The notes under the pieces are model-generated. The model saw only the letters and a program-made list of their open reading frames with translations. It was not told the DNA's origin and did not search any database. Positions 1-11,187 of a stretch of 64,000 nucleotides of DNA are shown piece by piece. The position numbers and the translations under genes were made by a program. The DNA is taken from NCBI GenBank assembly GCA_020543525.1, contig JAHYIO010000008.1, positions 682,001 to 746,000 of the forward strand, given 5' to 3'. The DNA is from Coriolopsis trogii. Its lineage: Eukaryota > Basidiomycota > Agaricomycetes > Polyporales > Polyporaceae. Within the stretch, counting starts at the first letter, position 1. The number at the start of each line of letters is the position of its first letter.

Positions 1-1587
1 AGTGCGAAGTGGCGGTTCAGTTCGAGCCAGGGCTCGTGGGAGAACCCATCGACCCACGCCTGAGAGTTGGGTTGGGCGCCCTTGATCGGTCCTATGTAGT
101 GAGACTCGCCATAGTCTGAGAGCATGAGCATCGGCACTCGTGTCAGGGAGGGATATGCGATTGCGGACGTGGTGGGTAGGAACGAGCATGGGCGGCGCAC
201 CATTCCAGGATAGGACTTGCACGATGTCGACGTGGTCGCGCATGACGATCAGCTGTTCCCATCGACGGACGAAGAGCCAGTCGTCACATCGATAGATCCA
301 CTGTGCACGCAGGTGATCAGGTCAGTACGCATCACGCCGTAGGATCATAGAGACGCATACGTTCTTGTTCCATGAGTCAACGCCGTAATGCTGGAAGAGG
401 GCAGCACAACGATGGTCAATCGCTACAATGGATGGGCACGAATAAGCGTACCGTGAAGAACCAGGGCGAGACAGCCGCCATGAAAGTGCGCCCGCCAAGG
501 TGATGAATGTGGTGGCGGTCCGTGTCAAGTCTCGCGAATTCTACGTCGGCTCTTGGAGAATGTACATTCAAATGAATGGGCCAGCTCCCATTCCACTACA
601 GGGCGACGGCGTGTTCAGTGAAATTTCAATGTGCGGCCTTCCATTCTGGCTCACATTAAAGTACCCGTCCATGACGGGTAACTCTGAGTATCGTTCGGGA
701 TTGATGAAGAACGATGGGATGAGGTGGATCTATGAATATTCGCATTCTCACCTCATGCCCCACTATCGGGAATGTCTCAGGTGCTCATTCTCTCACCTCG
801 GCGACATCTTGCAGGATATTTTTAACGTACGCCCACGCATCCTGCAAGGTTGCTTGTCCAAATAGTTTATCTTGTCCGGCGAACGTCGAAACGAGGACCT
901 TATTGCGGTACAATAGCTGATACGGATGGCGCGCATACGCAGCCACATAGTCGCGCAGCAGGAAAGCATCCTCCGCTTTGTCACCTGGCAAAACGCTGAC
1001 GTCCGTCAGTGTCATATGGGAGGTAAATATATGCTATGACTGCGTGCAGCAGTTACCTCATGTCGAAACTGAAAAATAGCTTGAAAGTTTCCACCACCTC
1101 AAGAGCCGCAGCGTAACACCTGGCGACCGATTCTCGCTGCCATTCTTCGGGCCCGATGTTCAGGGCGAATGCATCGCTATACAAAGGGAAAGGTGAGGTC
1201 AGCCTTTTGAATGTGATCGCGCCAAAAAGCCCTCTCTTCAAGGACGAGTCTCGGAGTGTACTCACATTCCGTGAGAAGCGGCTAACTTGATATCTTCTTT
1301 CCAGTCGTCAACGGTATAAGGCTACACGAAAGGCCCAAGGCTACAATCGTCAGCGAGTTCTGACGGGTCTCGTTGACTGGTGACGCACGTATGTGTTTCC
1401 GACCATGAAGCTGCGCAGCCAATCGTTGGAACGTTCAATTTGTATCTCCTCTCAGTGTGGAAAACCAACTACTCAACTGGGCGACGACCAGCTTCTCAAG
1501 TCTCGAGTCAACTACGCCTCCTCGGTGTCCAGCAAAGCCTTCCATGAGCTGGGAAGGTCCTCTCCTGTAGTGAGACTGCGGTGACAT
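1..1587 (-). CDS. GH71 alpha-1,3-glucanase (mutanase), 3' end cut by the window edge
   Basis: Glycoside hydrolase family 71 enzyme, which cleaves alpha-1,3-glucan in fungal cell walls. Read on the minus strand, short exons give, in order: EKLVVAH joined to FMVGNTY (about 1480 and 1410), YTVDDWKEDIKLAASHGI (about 1310-1265), DAFALNIGPEEWQ and KLFFSFDM (about 1180-1055), LVSTFAGQ (about 890), IPSFFINPERYSELPVMDGY (about 725-665), GRTFMAAVSPWFFT then HYGVDSWNKN (about 490-360), WIYRCDDWLFVRRWEQLIV (about 300-240), and DYGESHYIGPI followed by AQPNSQAWVDGF (about 115-50). This order of motifs is the GH71 catalytic core. At least seven introns of roughly 50-90 bp separate them. The end of the core and any C-terminal domain lie beyond position 1. 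The start at 1587 is the first ATG in frame with the first recognisable exon and is uncertain; I see no clear signal peptide. Confidence 0.9.
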
Positions 1588-2523
1588 AGTGAGATCAAGA
1601 GAGGAAGGGATTGCGCGGATATAACCGTGGGAAAAGCCATTGCCGAGGCACAGGTTCAGACCGTTCAGTACTACTAGCGGGGCAGCACTCTTTTCAATTC
1701 GGTCACCATGATATAGATCACCAACCCTGAACGTAAACGCTACAGGACCGGATGGAATTCGAGCCTGGGGTAAGGGGCAGTGGTGAATGTATATAACTTG
1801 GACCAATATGGGCGCAGGGTACAGCACCCACCTCAGCTGTTGTCGCATCGCATGCCTTTGTGCAAAGTGTCAACTCGTCGCGTCATGGCGCGCTATTCCT
1901 ATTATCATCTGTCAGCTGCCCCCGCTGCGCCCATGCGATAATACATCTAGCATGCGACGGGCATGCTCTCACTGCCAGTGACCCACCGTAAGGAGCGCAT
2001 TTCAGAGAAATGTTATACACCGGGGGGTGCCGCGGGCCCGTGCCATTGACTTGCGCGCGGGTCACTGGCATGGGCTGCGTGTGGAGTCTGGAATGAGCAG
2101 CCTGAGATTCACAGTCTCCGTTCGGTCAAGGAGACAACACGAGGCACGTTGGATTGACCTGGTACTAGATGGGAGCAACATAAGGATGACAGTGTCGTCT
2201 GAGCAGACTCGGAGGAAGTGCGCGAAGAGGACATGCGGTTGTGTCTGCTTAGCCGTAACGAAGGTCCGCCGTTCTCTTCGACTTCTCCCTCAATCGAAGA
2301 GCAGGACGTGAAGAGGCTGAAGCACTAGTATACACCTCGTGGGCTCATCCGATCAGTGATACAATGGGGTATAGATCGGTCAGGTAGTCTGTGATGTTTT
2401 TGACAGGCCACAGGTGAGCATGGAGTGCCAAACGGGTAGGGGAAAGCGTACATACACAAAAATGCTGGATATAGAACGACAGCCGCTCCACAACCACAAC
2501 CACAGAGTTAGCACTGACAGGCT
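1588..2523. other. Intergenic stretch without a recognised gene
   Basis: This lies between the GH71 start and the 3' end of the F-box/LRR gene. An open minus-strand stretch continues from the presumed GH71 start up to 1848, but its translation resembles nothing I know. It may be 5' untranslated sequence or an unrecognised first exon. No convincing promoter motif or repeat is seen. Confidence 0.4.
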
Positions 2524-4551
2524 TCACCATCGGAAAGGCAACATCGGCGATTCACTATGAAAGGCACGGTGAGCTCAACGCGACCTCCGTATGCGAACGC
2601 AACAAATACTCACGGCTCCTGGCGCAGGTCGACGAGGAAACGGGGCATCGCGCACCGTTTCGGGTGGAACTCGGCCCAGAAAGGCAATCTCTGGCCAAAG
2701 TAAAGCAAGGCGACATACTCGAGGTGCGGGCAGACCTGCATGATCCTGATGATCTCCGTCCCCCGCCTCTTGAACGTCGGCAACCACGCTTTGAAGGCGT
2801 CCACGTAGTCACGGCGGTACAAACCGGGGTCGTCGTGCATGTCGAGATGCAGGTACACCCTCCGGAGCGACTTCGCCTCGGCCAGTATTCTCGCTATCCG
2901 GATCTGTGAGAAGAATGGAGTGCGCGGTGAGTATGTTGCTTACTGTGGAGAATGCTGACGCTAGTAAGCCCATACGTACATGCGCCACTGCTTCGCTCCG
3001 ATCGAGGCGATAGCGATGGATCTCGAGGTTCGCGAGCCTTGGGAATCTGGATGCTACGTGTTTGAGGAGAGCGTCGTCCGAGCCTGCCGCGTCCGCTCTG
3101 TAGACGAGTCAAGGCTTGTTAGCTGCGGTAAAGCCATGCGCTGTAGGATCGACAGGCATTCCTCTGGGGACAAGAGGGGAGTACCCCAGCTACTGCCCAA
3201 TCGCTTCCCGAACAACTTGTGGTAATATCGCGGGAAGTCACGGAGAGATGCGTGAGGGACGTAGTGTCAATCGAGAAGACCGCGTCGTTGGGATTCGGAT
3301 ATGAGAGGGTGAGGGATCGTAATCCACAGAGAACGTTAGACGGAGTGGGTTTATCGCCAAGAATGGGAGTTCGAAGCTCGTGATCCACCAAGGGCTGCGC
3401 TTGAATTGACAGCTTGCGCAAGTCGGGAAGTGAAGAAAGGAAGATAGGGAGTTGTTCAACCTCGACCATGGTCCTATAGGCTCCACAGAAAGCGAGCTCT
3501 CGGAGATGCGGCCAGGACATGTCCGCCATAGTCCGTAACGGCGCCGACTCGACTGGAAGTGTCAGACGTTCCACGGAGCTGTTCAGTCTCTTGACGAGAG
3601 ATGCAATGACGGTCGCTTCGCGGGAGAGCACCTTGCCAAAGTCGTATGGATATGGACGTTCGTAGCGCTCCAGTTCCGCCCCGATGTCTCGCCACACTGG
3701 CGGGACATACGTGAAGTTCGAGAGGTGTATCGGTATAGACGACAGTTCCTCCTCTGGATAAGGTTCGGTCTCATGCAATTCGGTCACTCCACTGAATGTT
3801 AGGGAACAAATACGCGGTCGAGTAAGGCATGTTTTGAGGAGCTGCCATGAGACGCAGCCGCCGTTTTCGAAGATCACTGTAGTAAGCAATGGGAGACTGT
3901 CGAACCAGTCTGGTAGATCGTTGGGAAGCTCTTTACTGAAAAGGTTTCCAGGCATGCTGAGACACCTGCGCGGAGTCACAGCAAGTCAACAAACGATGTA
4001 TCACAAGTTGCTTACCTGATGAAGGGGCGAATAGCAGGTGGTGGAAAACGGTGACGGTAGAGTCGACAGCGGAGAAACAAAATGGGGGAAGCGAGTTTCC
4101 TAAGTGTCTGCGAGCATACAGCAAGTGCCTTGAGATCGTGGTTTGTATGTGATTCCAACGCAATGAGTCGGAAAACATCCGCATTCAAAGTTTCGAGACT
4201 GAGCGATCGTGACAACGTCAATCGGTGAGGAGACACGGAAATAGAGACTAACGTGATCGGTGGTTTGTTACATGGTGTAGACAAACGATGGGAAGCCCTC
4301 GAATGTCCGTGCGGTCGTTCGGTATCCGAATGTGCATCTGGTTGCGGTTGTGAACATTGCTCCGGGACAGACGCATGTGTCGCTGAGTCCGGCGCTGGTG
4401 TTGAGAGGGGGCGTCTTTCTTCACCGGGGCGAGCCCAGGGCATAACGAAGAGGAAGAGAGAGACGAGGGCTCTGTTAGTGGGAAGAATGGGGAAGGAGAC
4501 GTACTTGTCGCCTTTCCAGCCGCGGTGGCGACGCGCTTGTGGCGGGAACAA
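2524..4551 (-). pseudogene. F-box/leucine-rich-repeat protein gene with two apparent single-base frameshifts
   Basis: Substrate-adaptor type protein of the large basidiomycete F-box/LRR family, presumed to work in SCF ubiquitin ligases. Exon 1 (from 4551, or the downstream Met at 4437) encodes a low-complexity N-terminus and an F-box-like helix set, ALAVCSQTLRKLASPILF. It joins at 4020/3973 to a long exon with LRR-like strands such as LRELAFCGAY and LRKLSIQAQPL. The frame then breaks twice. Near 3216-3222 the reading moves to LLSPEECLSILQRMALPQL. Near 3103-3110 it moves again to a segment containing SDDALLKHVASRFPRLANLE. Each break is explained by one missing base and no intron of normal size fits. 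After a spliced exon with IRIARILAEAKSLRRVYLHL the gene ends at a TGA at 2524, following a 58-bp intron. It could be a young pseudogene or two assembly indels. Confidence 0.72.
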
Positions 4552-4843
4552 GACATGCTCACACGCTTTCCCACGGCTGCTGAACTCGATATCGGCCGCC
4601 TCTGTCTCTCACATTCCTTTTAGTTTCCCTATGTTCGCCATAGCATATCGACTCGCCGTGTTCAACTCATGAGTTTACATATAACACTCTGTGATAGCGA
4701 CCAGGACTCGGTGGTATTTGGCAAATGACCCAGAGCGAGGATGATGTCATGGGGGTCTCCACAGGCGTCGAGGTGAGTATATAGTCCTCCTTGCTCCTTT
4801 CGACCTGCCGTCTCTTCTCCTCTTACCACTTGTCTATCACAAC
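4552..4843. promoter_or_regulatory. Divergent intergenic promoter region with a TATA box at 4778-4784 (+)
   Basis: This separates the minus-strand F-box/LRR start from the plus-strand small gene that begins at 4844. TATATAG lies 60 bp upstream of that ATG, followed by a pyrimidine-rich leader, as usual for well-expressed fungal genes. No specific operator is recognised. Confidence 0.5.
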
Positions 4844-5458
4844 ATGTCGTCCAACGATATTCGCCCCAACACCTCCCCTGCTCTTGAGCATCAACAAGCT
4901 GCTATTGGCGGGCCAACAGGCGACTCTGCACGCCCCACCACCGACTTCGTTCCTGCGCCCCCGTCGGAGACCGCACCTCCGACACAAGTAGCAACACCTC
5001 CGCAACAAGGTACAGCTCTGCTATGGTTCACAATATTGCTCTACGTACTCACATCGTCCAAGCTGCCACTCAACCTGGCACGGGTGGCGTTCAGCATATC
5101 GTCGTGCAGCCCTCAAAACCTTCCTTCAATCAACAAGTAGTTGGTATGTTACCTTATACAATCCCTCATCTGAAATCATATACTGACTGCGTAACTTTCA
5201 GGATACGCAAAGGTACGAAACATGACGCGCCTTCGTTATGTCTCATGTACTCACTCCTTGTTTGACGATGATAGGAAATCCGCGGCACGGTGCGCAGTCG
5301 TCTCGTCTTCCACGCGATGCAATTGAATAAAGTGGCCTGTATAGATTCTGCGTAAACCTGAGACGAAGGACGAAGGCGGCAAGATCCGCAAGGGTGAGGA
5401 ACCCTGGCCACCTCAACAAGATTCGTCTCAAACAAACGCTTCGCACGACGCCGAGTGA
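4844..5458 (+). CDS. Small fungal protein of 128 aa, five exons including two microexons
   Basis: Exons 4844-5009, 5063-5143, 5202-5212, 5275-5289 and 5345-5458 join without a stop to exactly 129 codons. The N-terminal two thirds is Pro/Thr/Gln-rich and probably disordered. The C-terminal part, built across the 11- and 15-nt microexons, reads GYAKEIRGTILRKPETKDEG and ends in an acidic, Gln/Ser-rich tail. A short GYAK..RGT..RKPETK core of this kind occurs in small uncharacterised basidiomycete proteins as far as I recall; I know no function. No signal peptide or membrane segment is seen. The ATG is chosen because it is the first one downstream of the TATA box. The microexons depend on my splice reading but keep the frame perfectly. 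Confidence 0.72.
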
Positions 5459-5865
5459 ACATCTGATGTATAACGTCATGTCGACTTGTGTCTGTATATG
5501 TAGTATATGACTCAAACCACTATGATTTATGAGTATTCGCGTGTCGTCACACCACGAACGACCAACAAGCGCAGTGAGCGTCGGTCAACGCTGAGTAAAC
5601 CGAGACGGCCACATGACCATAAGCAATATAGGATTTTGACAACAGATGAAAGCAAGAGATATTGTGACGATAGCAGAGTGCGAAGGATAGCTAGTTTCTA
5701 GAATGAGAAGACGGGCACACTGAGAGACAATAGAGCACAACAATAGATATGAGACCTAGGTGTGATGCGTGATGTATGAGCGGAGTGATGGTCCGCGCGA
5801 GGACGTGGGTGAATGGGAAGACTTCCGTCGGCGCGATGGTGGTTAACTCCGGACATCCCAGGCTT
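5459..5865. other. Convergent intergenic region
   Basis: This is shared 3' flank of the small plus-strand gene and the minus-strand homeodomain-like gene. It is AT-richer than the coding DNA around it. No further feature is seen. Confidence 0.4.
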
Positions 5866-6967
5866 TCACGCGCCGACATTGAACCTGGCGTTGGAGCGCT
5901 ACCCGTCAGTGGTACAGCCCAGTAGCAGGACTTTCGAAGTCAAAGCCTGAGGAGACACTCACCCAGAAAAGTATAGAAGGCCCCCCTGCGCCTTCAGAGT
6001 CGGATCAAGGAGGTCCCATATGATTCGAAACACAACTTCTCCGGAGACGGTGTTGAGTTCACGTTGCCAACGGAAGATGTCGACGACGTTCGGCAAGGGG
6101 TGAGACTTGAGTCGCTCCGCAAGGAACACTGCAGGTCAGAACAAGTTAGCGCGAGTACATCCATGAGAACAAATCAAAAACAAAGACGACATATGCAAAA
6201 GGTGGAGATGGCCACCTACCTCGCGCCTGTGCCTCTGCACTGTGCTCCTTCGGTTTGCAGAAGTTGGAATGGGTGTGGGCGTCGTACCATGCACATTCAG
6301 GCATGGCGCGTATGTCTTTGAGCATTTTGCTCTTTTCAGCCTCGGACGGAATACGTCCGTTCTCAAAGAAGGCTGCACCGGTGAGCGACGTGCGAGTGGT
6401 CAATTTCGCGTCAGCGACCAAAGGACGGGAGCAAGTGCACAAGCATGTACTCACATGCTCGGTATGCAGTCGCCTCAGCAGTGAGACGACGACGTGTGGA
6501 ATACATGAGGGCAAGTGAATAATAAGAACACGAGTCGTAGGGTTTGTCAGTCAGTGCAGTCACGGCGGAGAGAGCAGAGCGGCGTATTTCAGCGCGAGTA
6601 CGCGTGGGGCTTTCGGGGGGGTTGTTCGGAGACGCGCGTCCAAGTCGACGCGCGCTAGTGAAACAATTGCCTGCATCTTGACTGCGAACGACATCGTTGC
6701 TGGCATTCTCCTCTCCTCTGCCTGTATAGACATCTCATAATTAACATGTTTAACAGTTCGTTAGTCTTGAGAGAAGTCGAGTGCACTCACCATCAACATC
6801 ATGGACCCGCGGAGACACATCAACCACCTCGAAATCCGGGTCAGAAATTACTCGCTTCCTCAACCTCCAACGGAAAAGGCCATTCAGTCCACCAGTGGTC
6901 AGGAAATAGGCAGAGGTGGCTGTGGTTGAACGATAGTGGGAAGAGAAAGGAGCTGTGTGGTCTGATG
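5866..6967 (-). CDS. Homeodomain-like protein, paralogue of the gene at 62.7 kb (5' end not resolved)
   Basis: Five exons keep one frame: 6967-6791, 6721-6455, 6372-6220, 6128-5963 and 5884-5866, giving about 260 codons to the TGA at 5866. The first exon carries an aromatic/basic stretch, YFLTTGGLNGLFRWRLRKR. The second is Ser/Arg-rich. The third holds a helix-turn-helix-like segment, IPSEAEKSKMLKDIRAMPEC followed by AWYDAHTHSNFCKPKEH. The spacing resembles a degenerate homeodomain in which the usual WF.NRR of helix 3 is lost. The fourth exon is helical (LAERLKSHPLPNVVDIFRWQ). Segments three and four align with the gene at 62688-63344, so a real family is likely. A start codon upstream of 6967 was not found; transcription may begin in or beyond the repeat-like DNA next to it, or translation may start at the in-frame Met at 6506. 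The homeodomain assignment is tentative. Confidence 0.55.
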
Positions 6968-8260
6968 CTGTGGACAACAAGTCAAGTGAGTATATTTGAC
7001 TTGGAGATAATTCTGAGCTATGCTTTACGAGCCATCTCCATTGTATCAATAGATATACTTCACCTTCACTCGGGATGTGCAATACCTTCCAACCAATGAG
7101 TCGACCCGCCGGCTGCTGCTAGCGGGATCACTATCAACTGGTCAGCATATACTCGCATCAAATGTGTCCAATAGGCGGAGGCAATAGCTCGGAAACAATC
7201 TGAATACCCCAAAATTACTTTGGGGGGATTGAGCATAAAAATGGGTGGCATGAATGCATTGCAAAACCACAACGCTAGCTGTGAGTACAAAACCCTCTGA
7301 AAATCAAAAACAATCTTGATACTACTTGCCATTAGAATGGGGCGCTACGCAGCCAAGACACCCAGCCAGGGTTGTTCTGAAGGAGCACTGCCCAGTGTTA
7401 CAATCAACCTGATGCAATGTTTGTGACATTGTAAAAGGAAAATTGTGACAATGAGGTCTGCCCCTCCAGAACAACTGCCAGAGCAGTATCTCAATCAGCA
7501 TTCATGTTGTGGATGAAACATATCAGCATGAAAATCACTGAGTGATATCTCCTGAGTCCAATCCTCTCAGGTAGCACTGCAACAATATTAGGCATCCTCA
7601 ATAACACCCCAAGTGTTGCATAGACAGTGCAGGTGCGGTTGGAAGACTCCCAATGGACCTCAATGGTCAATGACAAACTCTGCACAGAAAGGTGCAGTAT
7701 GAACTCCTCCGGACTCAATGAGATCCCTCAGCACTACCAGGAGGGGTGTCCCAGAGGCTCACACACTTCTCCGTATAGCACACAAGCCTCACCCCACTGT
7801 CAAGCCTGAGAGCAAGCATTCTATGCCAGCCAGGAGACAACAGGGTGGATCACAGTCCAGATAAACCAGACCTAGGGCAGGATGGAGATCGAGGTGGCCC
7901 GGCCTACCCTGGTGCCACACTCCTCCTCTACTTCAGCAAACAAATCGGAGACATACCTGTATGCTTGCCAGTCTTGTCGTCTATGGTTGCTCCGTACGTG
8001 GCGGGCGAGGAGATGGCTCGGTCAGCGTCAGATAGGCCCTTGAACGGTCTACGGCCCAGTTGGAAGCGCTCTGGGCTGGTGCCGGGAACAGGTGGGGGGC
8101 AAAACCCTGGATTGGGGGTTATGGTCGCAACAGTCGCTCACCTGACGTCGAGGATATCAGATTGTAGATACGCGACATACCGTGTAAGTGCTCACACGAA
8201 CTCTGGCTGAGACGGTACCCACGGCCCTTTCTCTGCAGATTGAAGATTCCAAATTGAATG
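6968..8260. repeat. CpG-poor, repeat-like relic (clearest at about 7150-7890)
   Basis: Base use changes sharply here: CpG nearly disappears (only about ten in the 750 bp of the core) while TpG/CpA are common, unlike the CpG-rich genes around it. Open frames are short and broken. This fits an old, methylated and decayed transposable element, but no transposase, reverse transcriptase or terminal repeat can be recognised. Confidence 0.5.
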
Positions 8261-9295
8261 GATCACAATAAAAACAAACACAGTACATTGCGGTTGCTAG
8301 CATACACCCAGTACGTAGGATGTGTGTTAGACACCGTCGAGGGACTATACGTATCGCATAACATGTCAACCACAATCGGGGAAACTTCAAGCAGTGCTGA
8401 CTGTTGGTCCGCGGCCGATCCCCATTCCGAGACTGGGCGTACTTCTACGGTAGCGTTACGATCTCGTCAAGTCCAGATCCCCTGAGCAACTTGAAGCGAC
8501 GGCGGAAAGTGCAGCTTCACTTTTACGCGACAACTTGTCGTCTCGAGTGGCTGATGCGGCACACCACATACGACGAGCAAGTCAACCTTCAGTGTGACCC
8601 AAGTCTACAAGCGCGTCAAGCCGGCACACATGTAGACTCGATGCCAGCTCCAAGCGTTGCTGATCATTGCACCACTGTAAGAGTCGAAGGTCGCTGCTAT
8701 CCTCCTGCCGCTCTTTTGTGCATGGGCGATTCGGATTAACAGTGTATCCGAGAGATAGCGAGCGCCTACGACATACATCCGTGTCTCTGCTTCAGAGTTC
8801 CAAGTGCTTTAATCCGTCTCAGGTCCAATGACAGAAGAACCCTGCGTGGTAGTACACCCTTCCCATTCTTCGCGTATTTTATGTAGACACGTACAGCGGG
8901 TACAGCGCAAAACAGCATTATACTCAGGATTTGGGAGCGAGTATAGCATCTCCCACGGTCACGTGCCGACATCATCAATGAGCACCCCACCCTCACCTCC
9001 CAAGCCCGGTGCTCGAAGAGGTGTTATTGGTCCAAGGAGAAGAAGCAAAAGTAGGACATCCGAGGCAATCAGCCGTTGGCCAGAATGCACTTCAGAATGT
9101 AGACGCGTCGCTGAGGGTGTATGCCCCGCGGGATCGTCTCAGATCGGTGGTTTATTGATGGTGCAAACCTATCCAACAAACATTCCCCGTTCCAATCCAA
9201 CTAGGACGGACGTGACCGATCTGCCTATGTGCCTTGCGGCCCAAGGATGGGGGGACGGGAAGTCAATCCCGTTTCTACCTGTGATTCTCTTCTCA
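8261..9295. other. Stretch without a confident gene
   Basis: A plus-strand open frame begins at the Met at 8978 (STPPSPPKPGARRGV, Pro/Arg-rich) and then runs antisense into the QNG1 3' end. It could be a small gene or a chance frame in GC-rich DNA. Nothing else is recognised. Confidence 0.3.
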
Positions 9296-10833
9296 TCAGT
9301 ACCAGATAGACCGCGTCCGATGGATGGGGAGCATGGGCACGGTCTCAACGCCCTCCACGCCGCCTGGCTGGCCTTCGACGCGTTTGGCGAGGTCCCAGAG
9401 GTAGAAGTCGAGCATGACACTGCTCACGGCATCCTCCGCCTGGTTGGACCCCGTCTCGTCGTCGCTCTCGTCGCCGGGCTCTCCTGCCTTCTCGCGTTGG
9501 GAAGAGGGAGAAGCAGCGATGATCCGTAGGATCTCTCTACGCACGCGGTCGACGCCGACGATGCTCGCGGCACGGATGCTGAGCTCCTCCGCGCTCCCGG
9601 AAGGCAGCGGAGTTCGCGAGTGTAGCAGCTTGACAAGCGCAGGAGAGTAGGAGAGGATGCGGAGGTGGTGCAGGATTTGCGGGACGCGGTAATCCGCGAA
9701 CATCGTCAGCTCATGGATTGCAGCGCCGGAAGGGAAGAGAGGGTGGGGTGTAGAGGGATGCTCGGGGTAGAATGCTGCCCATGTCTCGGCAACAAGGATC
9801 TGCGCCCGCTTCCAGATGTAGACTACGGCTGAACGGTCAGTATCAGAGGCAAAGATGGAAGTGATGTCTGCGACACTTTACCTCGTTGTCCGTTATATGT
9901 GTGCTCGTCGCGGAAAGGGGGGAAGGTATCCGCTACCATTTTGACGAGTTGGAGAGCCGTTCCGCGGTCGTGGTGACGTTTGCGGAAGACCTCGACAAAA
10001 CCTGCAAACGACCCTCCGAAGTTGTGGCAGAGAATGGCGCCAACTGTGCGCAACACGGCTATACGCTCGTTCAGCAAGGGTATGCCCTCTTCGCACTGTG
10101 CGGCAGGCCTAAATACGTGCTCAATGATGGAGTCTGGGCAACGCGTCTCGGACGCATAGAAGGTCGGATCCGTTATGGGAATGCCTTCTTCGAGGGCTTG
10201 GAGTCAAAGTCAATGGGGGAACATACGGACAGTAGAAGGCCGCTTACCCCTGTCTACGGCCGCGACGAGAGACCAATAACCCGTATGAAAGACTCGTCTG
10301 TCAGAGTCCCACCCATCGCGCCATTCCACACCGTACCGACCGGGCTGCCCCTCGAGTTCGGACCAGAAGCTGAAGTTGAGGGAGGAGATGAAGAAGATCC
10401 AATTCAGGCAGGTGTGGGTTGACGGATGGGTCCACGAGAAGGGATCAACGGGGAAGATGTGCAATGGGTGGGTTCTCCATGTGCGAGGAACGTACGCTTC
10501 CCGTTGCATTTGGGCATTGACCTATCGCATGGGGGCATCGTGAATATTATGCTAAAGCACAATACGGCAGAAAAGACGTACGTATCGTGCAGCAGATTCA
10601 ATACCCTCGTCATCGAGCTTCACTATGTCACTTTCCTGATGTTGATGACATTCAGAATCGGTTCGGTTGTCGCCAATTGTGTCTGAACGCACCTTGACCA
10701 CCGTTGTTGCTGTCTCGAGTACAGGGTTGATTCCTGGCGGATATACTTCGCGAGAAGCTGGTGGTCCCTTGGATGCACTGCGAATCCCTCCGCACAAGTC
10801 CTGTTCAGGGGTGGCGGGAACGGTAATGGTCAT
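9296..10833 (-). CDS. QNG1: Queuosine 5'-phosphate N-glycosylase/hydrolase (DUF2419, queuosine salvage)
   Basis: This enzyme releases queuine base from queuosine 5'-monophosphate, so that eukaryotes, which cannot make queuine, can salvage it for tRNA anticodon modification. Exons 10833-10693, 10635-10582, 10521-10248, 10196-9882 and 9822-9296 add up to exactly 437 codons (436 aa, a usual family length). Family motifs appear in order: NPVLETATTVVK near residue 37, WRTHPLHIFPVDPFSW, CLNWIFFISSLNFSFWSE, GRYGVEWRDGW and TGYWSLVAAVDR, PDSIIEHVFRP, CHNFGGSFAGFV, TFPPFRDEHTYNGQR, VYIWKRAQILVAETW, TMFADYRVPQILHHL, and the C-terminal LPIHRTRSIWY. All introns are GT..AG and 46-60 bp. It is head-to-head with CCT8 across 354 bp, so the two probably share a promoter region. 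Confidence 0.95.
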
Positions 10834-11187
10834 TGTGGGTTATGTGGATGAGTAGACTGGACAGGTTCATAGATTTGTGTGGCAAGGCCAGCTCGGTGAT
10901 TGGGTGGTATCGCCTTAGTCATGTGTGAACCTAAGAGAGATAGAACAAATTGCGGAGGTCGCATGGCCCGACGGTCGGAACGGTCCATTTTTTGTGGTGA
11001 GGGAACAGGACAGGAGACGTCTTCATACAACCGCCAAATCCACCCACCTGGGGTTAGGGTTGGAAATATACGCGTTGGGCGCCAAGATGATTCTGGACGC
11101 GTGCACGAAATAATCGTAGGTGGTCGGTCGTGCTTGACTTGGTCTTCAGCATCCTTACCTTCTATCCATCACTTGCACGATCTTGCG
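10834..11187. promoter_or_regulatory. Shared head-to-head promoter of QNG1 and CCT8
   Basis: The 354 bp between the two start codons must hold both 5' leaders and promoters. I see no canonical TATA box on either side, as is usual for housekeeping genes. The assignment rests only on gene orientation. Confidence 0.5.
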
